64,000 bases of DNA. Source: Eucommia ulmoides. Lineage: Eukaryota; Streptophyta; Magnoliopsida; Garryales; Eucommiaceae. The position numbers and the translations under genes were made by a program. The notes beneath the pieces were generated by a model, which saw nothing but the letters and a program-made list of their open reading frames with translations, did no database searches and was not told the DNA's origin. The stretch lies in contig CM028328.1 in NCBI GenBank assembly GCA_016647705.1, forward strand, positions 39,842,501 through 39,906,500. Direction: 5' to 3'. Within the stretch, counting starts at the first letter, position 1. Each line of letters opens with the position of its first letter. This document shows, one piece after another, positions 12,922-24,849 of this stretch.

Positions 12922-15900
12922 ATGGAAACTACAAGTTTAGTGTTATTGTTTTCAGTAGTAGTAATAGCATTATGGAGCTCTAGTGTTTCAGGTCATGCAA
13001 TAGGGGAACAGCCGTTGTCGAAGATAGCAATACACAAGGCCACCTTTGCCCTCCATCTCTCCGCCTCCATCGAAGCCTCCCCATCCCTTCTCGGCTTAAA
13101 AGTAATCTTCTTAACCTTAAGCTTCATTTTATATTTAATTTATCTTTTTCCCCTTAAACAAACAGAGGATATTTGGGGAACAAAAAAAGTAATTTATAGG
13201 AAACTGCTCCCTTAATAATCTCATCTCCAAACAATGGTCGAATTGATTTTTCAATGCAGATGAACACTAAGGTTGAATTTGTCTTTTTCTTTTTAAAAAG
13301 CTAAGCTAAAACTTTTACCTTAGCGGTTATCTGGTGTGACTCTCTAGTTGAAGGTTTAATATTCAAAATCTTTTCTCTAATATTTTTTTAAAAAAAAAAG
13401 TAAAAAATAAAAAAGGAGAAGAAACTTAGGTTTATGTGTGTGGTGATGAAGTTCTAAAAAAAAGATAAAGTTGAACTAGTGTTAAACTACGTTTAAATAC
13501 TCTCTTTAAAGCCCAAAGTTTTTTTGTTTTTTTTAATATAATTGTAAGGTGTTTCGTGTGTTTTTTTGTTTCAAGTGAAAAGATACACCATTATCTATAG
13601 TGAAAATATAATATAAAAAAATAATCTTGAAAGTACGTATACAACCTAAAATTACTTGTTTAGTCAAACAAAACAATTATTTTGGGAGGGATAAAGTTAC
13701 ACCAAAGATAGAAAGTATATAACATGAATAAATTATTATTTTATTATATTTGTGAATGAACATAATGGATTTTGTTTTATATTTTTATTGGTAGTCTAAT
13801 TTTAATACAAAAAATACTTTTCATGTGAAAACAAAAATGTTTTTAAGTTTTTATCATGTTTTTACTTAAAAAGATAGTCAAGATGAGCACAAAAGGACGG
13901 GACAATACTTTTTAGGGTATTTTGCTAGGCACCTCCATTTGAGTGTTGAAATTGAAAAATGAACCCTCCAACAAGTTATGCTTCATGCATTTCTATCTGC
14001 TAATTGAAATTTCACTATAACCACGTAACTATCTCAGGAAATTTGAGATCATAATGGGGTTCAGTTATTACCTAGAAGACAACTTCGGAAAAATAGCAAT
14101 CAATTACTAGATGTTTAAAAACTTTGTTTTTAATCGAAAAACTACACAGTAAAAAAAAAATGGAAGATCATCCACCTGAAGTAATTATATAATTTAATTG
14201 TCCGATCAAGGGCTTAAAATGATACTCACATGTTCATTTTTTGAAGTAGTTATTGTTAAATGTTGAATCAACACCAAAATATTGGTATTGATTTTGTTAA
14301 AATTTATTTGTTAAATTCAACCATCTTTTCGAATTAGTTACAAAATTCAACAAATGTCAACATTAATTTTGTTGAATTCCACAATATAAATCCATATGCA
14401 TGTTTTTCTTAAGTAATTACATATTAAAACTTACACCAAACATGGGTATTAATTTTGCAGAAATTTCTTTATTGAATTCAATAACAACAAAAAAAATCCA
14501 TTTTAATTTTTTGAAGTATTGATATAAAAGAGTTAAATTCAGCATTAATGTTAATCTTAAATTACTTAAATTTGCTTTGTTACATTCAACAAGTATTAGT
14601 ATCCAATAACAAAAATCGATGTTAAATTATCACAGTGTACCCTTTTTTATAAGATGATGATGATAATAACGGCAACAACAATAATAATAATCTCAACTTC
14701 CTTGTGGATCACAATGGCATATCCCTATATAAGTTTAGGGGATTCAAGTAAAAATTTTGCACTTTCATTTTTTTTCTTTTCTTTTCTTCTTCTCTGTTTT
14801 TTTAATTACTATTTCTATTCGAGAAGAGACTATAAAATCAATATTCTCACAATATTTTATTTGGGATGCATTTATTTATCTCGAAACATTAACATTAAGT
14901 TTGAACCTAATTATATGTAGAGTTGGTCAAGTTTTATATAAATGACATGATTAATTTGATGGCAGGGAAATGATGATGCGGCATGGGTTACTGTCAGCTT
15001 TGAGAACCCAGAACCTTCCCACGATGATTGGATTGGAGTTTTTTCTCCTGCAAATTTCAAGTAATTAATTCATTTCCCTCTTTTCTAAACAAACAAAAAA
15101 ATAGAGAAATAAAAATAAAAAATTAAATATAGGATAAGAACAGATAGAAACATATAACATAAAAATGTAAACCTTCCTATTTTTTATCATCTAATAATAT
15201 AAAAAAAAAAAAAACCAGAAATATTAGGTGAAAAGGCAAAAACTAATGCTTTGATATTTTGATATGTGATTTATTCAGCGCTTCAATGTGCTACGAAGAA
15301 CACAACAGCAGAGTACTGCCTCCTCAAATATGCACCGCCCCGATAAAGGTATATATATTATGTAATTTGTAATTAACTGATGAGTATTGGGAATATGTTC
15401 ATATATATGTGTGTGTGTGTGTGTTTGTGTATATATATATATGCTCTTTATAAATTATTGATTTTTATTTGTTTTGTGATGATTTGACAGTACAAATTTG
15501 CAAATGATTCTAATCCCAATTACATTAAGACCGGAATATCTACTGTACAGTTCCAGCTAATCAATCAACGCTCCGATTTCTCATTTGTTCTATTTTCAGG
15601 AGGATTAGACAATGTATGGGCCCAAACAACTTCCCTCCTTCTATTTATTAAACACCTAATACTGTTGTATGGATGTAAGAAACAAAACATCTAATCAATT
15701 GCACACGTTTTTGCATGGACGGCAGCCGCAAGTGATCGCAATATCAAATAATTACATAGCTTTTGCAAACCCTAAGGCACCTCTATATCCACGCATTGCT
15801 CAAGGGAAGTCTTGGAATGAAGTAAGTTTATTTATTAGTTTAGTCTTGCAACATTTATTTATTTATTATTTTTATCGAAAAAGAAGAAAGAAAAAATCAA

Positions 15901-16271
15901 TCATATTTCTTAATTTGGATGATTATTTAGATGGCCGTGACATGGACAAGTGGTTATAACATAGATGAAGCAATTCCAATCGTAGAGTGGGGTATGAAGG
16001 GACAACGTACAACCCGTTCACCGGCAGGAACATTGACTTATAACCGCAACATGATGTGTGGTATGTTTTTTTAATATATCGTCAATGTTGTATGTGCAGT
16101 GTTTAATATTTATTATAATAATTTATTTTAATTTTTTATGTCATAATTAGTAATAGTTAGTAACAATTGAAATAAAATTTACTTGTAGGTGCTCCTGCAC
16201 GAACAGTCGGATGGCGTGATCCCGGTTTCATACACACAAGTTTTTTGAAAGAATTGTGGCCAAATACAAAG

Positions 16272-16309
<38 letters not shown>

Positions 16310-19300
16310 TTTAGAAGATGCTATTTTCTTTCAATTGATTATCAGTATGCTATTTCCTTTCAATGATTTCGATAGTCTAATAATATTTTTTTATTTTAGG
16401 TACATTTACAAGATGGGTCATCAATTATTGAATGGTTCAAATATTTGGAGCAAGAGTTATTCCTTCAAATCATCTCCATATCCAGGACAGGACTCTTTGC
16501 AACGCGTTTTAATGTTCGGAGACTTGGGAAAGGTACTACTGAAATGTAAAGGGATCTATATTCTTTGTTGGGCCAATCACTGTACTTGACTAATCTAACT
16601 ATCACAATCAAATACAATCAAGAGATATGCCAAACATGGTGATTATAAATTGATGAATTCACCCCCACTAATCAAACACAAAAAAATTAAAATTAAAAAA
16701 AAAATCAAGCTAACTCGAAACATTAACAACCAAGGAAAGAAATATTTTTATGGACATTTTAGAGTATATTATATTGTAAAGGTAAAATGATAATAAAAAA
16801 AAAAAATCATTAAAAAGGGATATATGGCTAGCAAAATGGGTGTATATGGAATGGCTCAAAAGATTAAAAATTAATAGAATAACTGGTGAATAGTCCTAAA
16901 TAGACAGTGTAACATATATTATCATATTTAAAACATAAGTTTAGATCTAGTCTCTTAAATTGATTTTTGGTTTCGTATTAGTCTTGTTTGTGCTCACGAA
17001 CGTAGAGAGAGCTTGGTGAATCTGTTTAAAAGTAAGTATTAATTACATATAACTAAAATTAGTTGCAAGTTAATAATTACAAATTATGAATAACTATAAT
17101 ATATGTATTTGTGTAATCTTAAATTATTATTTACATGTACTTGTCTAATATTAATTACACGTAATTACAAATTACATGTAATTATATTAGATATACTTAA
17201 GTAATATTTATTACATTTAACGCACAAATTAAATACACGTAATATATGTTTTGGTTCAGTAAGGGTAAAATAAGAGACCTAACACGGAAACACCCGAACT
17301 TAATTTGCATATTGATCAATTTACCCAATAGAATGTTGTCGTGATTTCAGGGTGAGAGCGATGGTTCGAATGAGTACACTAATTACCAGCCAGGATCACT
17401 GAATACCACAAACCAAATCATAAAGGACATTGACAACATAGACATAGCTTTCTTAATAGGAGATCTCCCCTATTCCAATGGATACGTCTCCCAGTGGGAT
17501 CAATTCACAGCACAAGTCGAACCCATATCATCCACTGTACCCTTTATGATTGCCAGGTACCCAACCTTTTTCTTTTTTCTTCTCATATTTCCGTTTATTG
17601 TTTTTCAAATAATAATAATAATAATTGTTCATCATGCAGTGGTAATCACGAGCGTGATTGGCCGGGTTCTGGATCTTACTTCGAAGGAACTGATTCTGGT
17701 GGGGAATGCGGTGTTCCCGCTGAGACCACGTACTATTACCCTGCAGAAAATAGAGCAAAATTTTGGTAAACATTTCTTAATTCGCCATTTTCTTTTAATT
17801 TTGAGTCTCCAAAATATCTACTTAAACATTATTTATTCTATTTATAAAATAAATTTTTTTCTTAGTTAAATGTATATTTTATGTTGAACTAATATTAATT
17901 CGATAACTTCAATCTAATTATTGGTAGCTAAAAAACTAAAGACTTATTTAAATGACTAGAAATATAAAGAGTAGAAAAATGAGTGTTAAAAATTATAAGT
18001 GATTTGTTTCGAGGACAATCTATTAATTCTTTCGCATTATTATTGTATGTGGTTAACAGGTATTCCGCAGATTATGGAATGTTTCATTTTTGCATAGCAG
18101 ACACAGAGCACGATTGGAGGGTGGGGTCCGAGCAATACCAATTCCTTGAAAAATGTCTTGCATCGGTTGATCGGAAACAACAGCCGTGGTTGATTTTTGC
18201 CGGTCATCGGGTGCTTGGTTATTCTTCGGACTACTGGTACAGTCTCGAGGGCTCGGCCTCTGAACCCTTGGGAAGGGATAACTTGGAGAGGCTTTGGCGC
18301 AAATACAAGGTGGACATTGCGTTTTGGGGCCATGTACATAGCTATGAAAGAACATATCCCGTTTATCAGGTGCCCCCCTCTCTCTATGTGTGCGCTTTTC
18401 GCCGTGGCTAAATTTTATTTTGAGCCCATAAGTTTACAAAATTCTCTAGTAAAAAGCTTACACATTTTTTTGTCAGGAACCTCATTCATAAGCTGTCATG
18501 AGTAATGCTTAATGCATTATATCCATTAAAAATATAACTACTTCCACGTGTGAATTTTTTTAAAAATTGATACAACTTTCCTAAAAAAAATTTACCTTAA
18601 GTTTGTGTGTTGGTACATTGTTCTTTAAAATTTAATTTTTACATATTGACTCAATAACACATTTTTCGTTGCTTTGTCGCTGGAATAGGAACAAATTTTA
18701 ATCACGCTCAAACTTAAATTTTAAAGGTAAAAAAAACAATTTAAACTTTTCTTTGGATTACTTTCTCTTTGATTAATTTTGACGATAAATTTGAATGGCA
18801 ACCATCATTGGGGCCAATTAAGTAAAACCAAAAAACAAATTTTGCGAAAAAATAAAAATTAAAAGAACAATTTGTGATGGCGCATAAAGTTCAATGGTGA
18901 AAAGTGTGGTTCAACCATGTTCTATTAATCAACATATGACCTACAATTTGTTAAAATATACATATTCATCCCAACTCTTTCATATATAATTTACATATCT
19001 TATATAAGTTTCTGAAATTATCCTTAATCATTTATTTAAGAATCCTTGAAGATTTATGTGATGATGGGCGTGTGCAGGGTCAACGCATGAGTAGAGAGAA
19101 ATCACACTATTCCGGAACCTACAACGGGACGATCCATGCGGTGATTGGGGGAGGAGGAGCTCACTTGTCAAACTTCAGTTCTGTCGACAACAGTTGGAGT
19201 CTCTACAAAGACTACGACTTCGGATTCGTCAAATTAACTGCCTTTAACCACTCTTCTCTTGTCTTCGAGTACAAGAAGAGTAGTGATGGAAAGGTTCACG

Positions 19301-19383
19301 ACTCATTCACCATCTCGAGAGATTATAGGGATGTTCTTGCTTGTGTCCGCGACAGCTGCGATCCCACCACTTTAGCCCAATGA
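12922..19383 (+). CDS. PAP27: Purple acid phosphatase, PAP27/PAP24/PAP1-type, 12 exons
   Basis: Metallophosphoesterase of the plant purple acid phosphatase family, expected to be secreted or wall-associated and to hydrolyse phosphomonoesters. Exons by GT-AG borders and frame: 12922-13101, 14966-15060, 15279-15348, 15491-15613, 15726-15821, 15931-16060, 16189-16270, 16400-16532, 17351-17556, 17640-17765, 18060-18369, 19078-19383. Together they give about 618 aa, the usual length for this long clade. Residues 1-24 form a hydrophobic signal peptide ending near SSVSG. The N-terminal fibronectin-like part (ENPEPSHDDWIGVFSP) is followed by the catalytic domain. All seven metal-ligand positions appear present: GDLGK (about 299), GDLPY (about 340), GNHE (373), AGHR (H463) and GHVH (H505, H507). 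The C-terminus has the clade signature DSFTISRDYRDVLACV. Relatives in this clade are often named probable inactive; activity cannot be judged here. After YPVYQ the sequence reads GQRMSREKS, where I recall relatives having a Cys-containing NQC. The gene looks intact. The symbol is by resemblance, not proven orthology. Confidence 0.9.
13102..14965 (+). other. Intron 1 of the phosphatase gene (1.86 kb)
   Basis: Lies between codon 60 (..LLGLK) and the exon starting GNDDAAW. AT-rich, with several diverged aacaccaaaat / ttgttaaattcaac phrases around 14230-14640. No inserted gene is recognised. Confidence 0.75.
16273..16308. repeat. (TA)n microsatellite in intron 7 of the phosphatase gene
   Basis: A run of about 15 TA dinucleotides immediately after the donor site at 16271. 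Likely length-polymorphic. Other simple repeats: (TG)n(TA)n at 2038-2065 and 15405-15441, (CA)n at 21660-21680, (AT)n at 34602-34629 and 58480-58502. Confidence 0.85.
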
Positions 19384-20230
19384 TGGGTTGCATTCTATTC
19401 ACTATAAAAATAAGCTTCGTTGAACTATGTCTCTTTTTTACGCAGTAAACATTTTCAGGATATGTCATTTTAGTGATTGTTATTAATAATAGTCGATCAT
19501 TTACATTAATCAATTTCTATATCTACAACGAACCATGTTATGTGTTAAAATAATTGAGACGCAAAATATTGACAGAGAGTATGATACAATTATATTGATA
19601 TATGTTGGCCCATAGATTTACCCAATAGGGGGTGAATTGGAGAGTTATAAAAATTTAAACAATTAAATTTTCAAATATACAAGTTATCAATTTCCTAATT
19701 GATTATTATCTTGTATAACAACGGAAACGTATTTAACTAAGTGCACAACCAAACAACAAAAATAGATAAACAACACACAACGATTGATCCTAATTTAGCA
19801 AATTACTCTTACTTACGTCCAGTCCCCCGAGCTCCATAGGACTTTCGCAATCCGCTAATCCCTGATTCTTTTACCAGACAGGAACAAAATCCTTACAATT
19901 TTTTTAACAGGTTCAGGACTAACATAATTCTCTTCGCAGACTTAGAATCAAATCTTTACACTATTTCCTTTTCACAGACTCGGGAAGAACCCTATCTTTT
20001 TACTAGGCTAAAGATTAACCTAATTCTATGACAGAAAAAATCAAAACCTAATCTTTTTCACAAGTTAAAGAACAAACCTAAACCTTTTCACTATCTAAAG
20101 ATCAAACTTAACTACCCCGATTAGACAGTGTACGTCCCAAATATGTTTAACCCACTCTCACTCACAAATATAAAAAAAAATTAAAAAAAAAAATCACAAA
20201 TTTCATCCCAATAGAGCTTCTACCACCTAA
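19384..20230. other. Intergenic region downstream of the phosphatase gene
   Basis: Contains the presumed 3' UTR, with an AT-rich poly(A)-signal-like stretch ctataaaaataagc near 19400. From about 19590 it holds a dispersed-repeat-like stretch (ggcccatagatttacccaat.., with recurring acctaatcttttcac phrases). No ORF of note. The repeat was not assigned to a family. Confidence 0.4.
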
Positions 20231-20454
20231 CGCGCCCCGGATTTCGCTCGCAAATGACAACACCAACCGAGTGTTGGTGTTATATTCAAAATCTCGTTCA
20301 TTATTGAAAAACAACTTATCCTTTTGAAAATGATTTTGGATAAGTTTTATTTTTAAAATATTTTAAGAAAACAACAAGTTCAAGGGTTTTTCTAGGCGTC
20401 GATTTTTAACTAATTTTACTTGGGCAAAATTTTATGAAAACTTTGGAGTTGCTA
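20231..20454 (-). mobile_element. Tat/Ogre-like leader fragment
   Basis: On the - strand this reads out of the LTR that follows (20455-23477) into the primer-site-like block (gtagcaactcc near 20446) and the phrase aatcgacgcctagaaaa, the same order as at 893-815, 27.35 and 31.37 kb. Non-coding remnant. Confidence 0.45.
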
Positions 20455-23400
20455 CCTCGCATTGGTTTTGAAAAGGTGTGCTAGGTCACAAAGGAAAAGG
20501 GAAATAAAATAAAAGAAGAAAACTTTTTTGAAATGGCCCAAAATTTGACTCAAAATGGTCTTAAGCAAAGTACTCTTTAAATTCAGAGATCAGTTATACT
20601 CGAGGAAAGTGTTAGGCACTCCCAACACACCCATTCAAAAACGGTACCCAATGTCTAAGTATTTCAAATTAAATCAAGTCCAAGTTTTGTTTGGTTTAGT
20701 TGGTTAACATGACTTTTTTTCCTTATTTTAAATTTATTATGACGTATACATGAAGTAAGGCTAATAAGCATGTAAATAAAGAGACAAAACAAGTAATTAA
20801 AATAAAAAAAATGTTCCAATTTTAAACCACCTATCGATCATGGAAGAATTGATACATTTACAAAGAAAAATAATGAACAAAAAAGCATTAAAAAATTTTA
20901 AGGAAAACATTTTTTTACTTTTGAAAGATATTTTTAATGAGAGACAAGGGTTTTTTTAAAAAAAAAAAAAAAATACTTTTGAAGAATGATCTGTTGGTAA
21001 ATTAGAAACGAAACATTTAATTTTGTGTTTTTTTTTTGTTTTTTTTTTTGTGAAGAAAACATTTTTTAAAAAAAAAAATTAGAAAAAGATTAATTCTTGA
21101 AAACAAAACATTTAAGAAAATACTTTTTTAGTGAAGAAACATTTTTCATAAAAAAAAAAAAAAATGTTTTCTTGTGAAGAAAAAAACATTTTTGAGAGGG
21201 AAAAAACATTTTTTAGGAAAATTTTGTCTTCTTATGAAGAAGACTTTTCTTTTGTATTTTTTTAGAAACAAACACTTTTAAGCAAAGAAAATATTTTTGA
21301 AAGGAGAGAACATCTTTTATTTTATTTTTGCAAAGAATAAAAATATTTTTTTATTTTAGAGATAAAGAAAAATATTTTTAAAAAATCTTTATTTTTTTGG
21401 GGAAAGAATTTTTAAAGTGAGGAGAAAGAAAATAAGAATACTTTTTTGAAGTTTCATTGTTTAAGAAAAACAAATGAGACTCGATTTTCTTTAGATTTTA
21501 GAAAAATAAAAGTAACAAAATTTCACATATATTTTGCCATAACAACCTTAACTAAAACTATTTTGGGGAAATATTTTCCTAATCCCTTATTTAAAGTTTT
21601 TCAATAAATGGGAAACCTGAAAATATGGTATGCAAAATTCTCCTCATGGTTTTCTAGCTACACACACACACACACACATATATATAATGTCAGTCCAAAC
21701 CTTAGCTAAGAAATGATAAATGTTTCTGAAAAAGACCACACTTATCCCATAAGAAATAGAGGGCCTCCCTTTATTCTATCTTTTAGTTACATAGGACTTG
21801 AATGATATATATAGGTATAATGTCAGTCAAAGGACTCAACTCAGTGCGAATCCAAAGTCTTGACTATATAATATAGTATATGTATAATGTCAATCCAAGG
21901 TCTGTGACTTAGTGCCTGACCAAGGACTTGATTAAAAAAAAAAAGTGTCATGCCAAGGTCTGTCACTTAATGTCATTCCAAGGCCTAGACTATAAAGAAA
22001 AAAAAAATTAAAGCATAGAAAGGTACAGAGCGGTAAAGTAAATAACAGAAATAAAGCACAGAAAGACGCAAAACAGAAAAGTAAATGACAGTAAAAGTAA
22101 ATGCAAGAAAGTAAATTTATTTTGTGCGTTCATGGAGAAAGAGTTGTATTTTTGTCGGGTTTTAACCTCTTTTACTTTTGATTTTCTTCGTTTGTCTTTG
22201 TTTTGACAAGAAAACGTAAAAAGTTTAGGAGTTTTGAGAACTTACTTTGCCTTTTGGAAGGATGGTTCTTCTTATCCTTTGTTTGCTTCTTCTTCTTCTT
22301 CTTTTATTTTAGTCTTTTTTATCTCTTTTGTAGAGAATCTTAGACTTGTATCTAGATAGAGAAAGTGCTTTTGGCATGTAGAGAAAGGTCACACATGCAA
22401 GAGAGTGAATTGGTAACTTAGAATGAAATGAGGTCACCCCTATATATAGGGGTGGCCATTTGCACATTCCCCAAGGTGCGGGACATGGGAAGGGCACAGA
22501 TGTCCCTTGTCATCCCCTTGTTTTTTTGAATGATGGGGGGTTACCTCTATTTCGTAAAAATTACTCAATAGTCCCCATAAATAAGGTATGAAGTGTGAAA
22601 TTGGCTTGATGTGACCCTTCTTAGTCATAACAATTTAGAAAATAGTTTTAGTCACTCATTTGGATACTTGGGACATTCCCCAGCGTGCGGGACATGGGGA
22701 GGGCGCAGATGTCCCTTGCCATCCCCTTGTTTTTCTAAATGATGGGGGGGTTACCTCTATTTCGTAAAAATTACTCAATAGTCCCCATAAATAAGGTATG
22801 AAGTGTGAAATTGGCTTGATGTGACCATTCTTAGTTATAACAATTTAGAAAATAGTTTTAGTCACTCATTTGGATACTTGGGACACTCCAATTTTGGAAT
22901 TCAAGACTTTGTCTTATTCCCAGAGGGTGCTCATTAAGTGTTCTTTATGATTTGAGCACTTTTTATCAGTTACATGGAATTTTTTTATTTTTCTTGAAAT
23001 TAAAATGACAAACGTGGAATTAAAATATCCAAATAAATATTGTAAAGTTCAATTTCAAAAAATAAAATGTTTTTGGCCGTTAATTTGACAAAATGGGCGA
23101 ATAATACATTTTTTTAAGCTAAAATGAAAAGTAGTTGGAATTTGTGAAATTTCTTAAAATTAAGGGGTGAAAAATAAAATTAATTATATCCAAAGTGACA
23201 TTATATGAAAATAAAATTTAATTTAATCAATTTAGTCCCCAATTAACTTTTAGAAATTTCAATTTTAGCCCGAAATTTTATTTCTTTGCCGAATTTATTC
23301 AAATTGTCAAAATTTTTTATTTCTTTTTTCTCAAAACATTAAATGAAATTTAAACACATGAATATAAGGAAAAAATTTGTTCCTTTAAAAGTGGTTTAAA

Positions 23401-23477
23401 GGTTGTCCAAATTTACACTTTAGACCCAACACTTTTACAAAATGCAAAACGAGCGGGACAAAATGCGATATATACAG
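20455..23477 (-). repeat. Tat/Ogre-like Gypsy LTR (about 3.0 kb)
   Basis: On the - strand the LTR starts TGTATATATCGCATTTTGTC next to a purine tract at about 23480-23492 and ends at the primer-site-like block near 20455. It contains an A/T-run-rich section (20.9-21.4 kb), a run of phrases like aatgtcaatccaaggtctgtgact (21.7-22.0 kb), a tandem duplication (22464-22882) and a TATATATAGG box at about 22440. Orientation and layout match 893-4392. Confidence 0.6.
22464..22882. repeat. Two-copy tandem duplication, unit about 209 bp
   Basis: The copies start at acattcccc (22464) and acattcccc (22673). They are nearly identical over the whole unit, including the cctctatttcgtaaaaatta and ggcttgatgtgacc blocks. 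This is a recent duplication inside the LTR, just upstream (on -) of the promoter-like TATATATAGG. Confidence 0.9.
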
Positions 23478-24830
23478 TTGCCCCTCTTTGTCATGCGAGT
23501 TTACTTGTGATGACAAATATAAAAGACACACACCATTTTGTTCCGCTGGAAAATCTAAAAGGAAATAACCGAACTCGGATCAGACTAGGTCGGTTTCTAT
23601 TTTTTCTTTTTCTTTTTTACTTAATAGGGAAGAAAATGAAAATGGTGCTTCTAAGGCACCCTGGAATCACCAAAAGAGCACCCCACTTTCTAAGGAAAGT
23701 GAAAAGTGTCATTTATGACCTAGAAACGAATAGTGTCATACATGGCTGGTCTCACCGATAGGATGGAGTACAAATAAATAAATGAAGTTGTACCTCGCCG
23801 ATCTCACCGATAAGATGGAGTATAAATAAATGAATGATGCCGTACCTCACTGGTCTCACCATTAGGATGGAGTAATAATTAACGAACAATGTTGTACCTC
23901 GCCGGTCTCACCATTATGATGGAGTAACAAACAAGTAGTGTCATACCTAGCCGGTCTCACCTATTAAGACAACGTGAGCAAACAAATAGTGTCATACCTA
24001 GACAGTCTTATCATTAAAGTAAAGTAAACAAACCATGTCGTTCCTAGTCAGCCTCACTGTTAAAGTAAACAAACAAAAATGGAGCCTTACCTAGCCGGGC
24101 TCACCATTTAGATAAAGTAAACAGACAAATGGCGTCGTACTTGGTCAGTCTCACCATTAAGATAAAGTAAGCAACAGATAGTGTCGTACCTAGCCGGTCT
24201 AACCGTTAAAGTAAACAAGCAACAAATAGTGTCGTACTTGGCAGAACTTACTATTAAGATAAAGTAAACAAACAGACGATGCCGTACCTATCCAGTCTCA
24301 CAGTTGATGAAAACTTAAAGGACACGGCACCGGGTAAGATTGTTCATCACCGCTGAAAGTAAATGAAAGTAAACGATTACGCCGTAGCGTAGGGACGGAT
24401 GATGATAGAGTGCTAACATCTCCTAGGTTCTGACCGAACCCGACCAAGGGTTTTCCTACATATCTCAGATAAGATAAAATCAAGTTAAATATAGTTCTAA
24501 CAAATTTAGCTACTAAGAAACAAAGCGAGTGGACTTACTGACTTGTCAGAGTCACCAAACGAGGAATTTTAAATAGATTACCGTAACGTAGCAGAGTCAC
24601 ATATGAAAAGGAATTTAAAAGGTGTGATAATTACATATGAAATGTGCCCAAGTCCATGACTGGGGCAATTAGCTAAAATGTGCCCCAACTCAAAGTTGGT
24701 GTAAACAACGCATTTTGTCTTGCCCATTTAAGTATCAGATCTAAAGTGCAAGTTCAAATAAATTTTAAATTGAGATTTAAAGGAAATAAATTTCTTCTTT
24801 AGATTACTTTGGAAACTACAAAAGTTAAAA
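23478..24830 (-). mobile_element. Tat/Ogre-like 3' non-coding interior with minisatellite
   Basis: Follows the purine tract of the 20.5-23.5 kb LTR on the - strand side, like 4393-6900. It contains a minisatellite (23726-24300), the gaaccc..tcctacatatctcagat..aaaatcaag.. phrase near 24430-24500 and two hairpin phrases (24645-24700). It ends at a poly(A) run near 24823-24848, where the orientation of repeat-family matches switches. Confidence 0.5.
23726..24300. repeat. Minisatellite, about 10 units of 50-60 bp
   Basis: Each unit contains a form of gtgtcgtacctagccggtct followed by caccattaagataaagtaa and a caaacaa spacer. The units are diverged (roughly 70-90% alike by eye). Part of the non-coding Tat-like interior. 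Confidence 0.85.
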
Positions 24831-24849
24831 AAAAAAAAAAAAAAAAAAC

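Noticed and set aside
14654-14945. Small transmembrane protein in intron 1 of the phosphatase gene
   Set aside because: The hydrophobic run comes from T-rich intronic sequence in two overlapping frames. No start context or conservation was seen.
22309-22628. Small secreted-protein-like - strand open stretches
   Set aside because: They fall in the tandem duplication of an LTR and their apparent similarity to each other is explained by that duplication.
23726-24300. CRISPR-like array
   Set aside because: Units are diverged throughout with no constant repeat and unique spacers, and the context is a plant retroelement.
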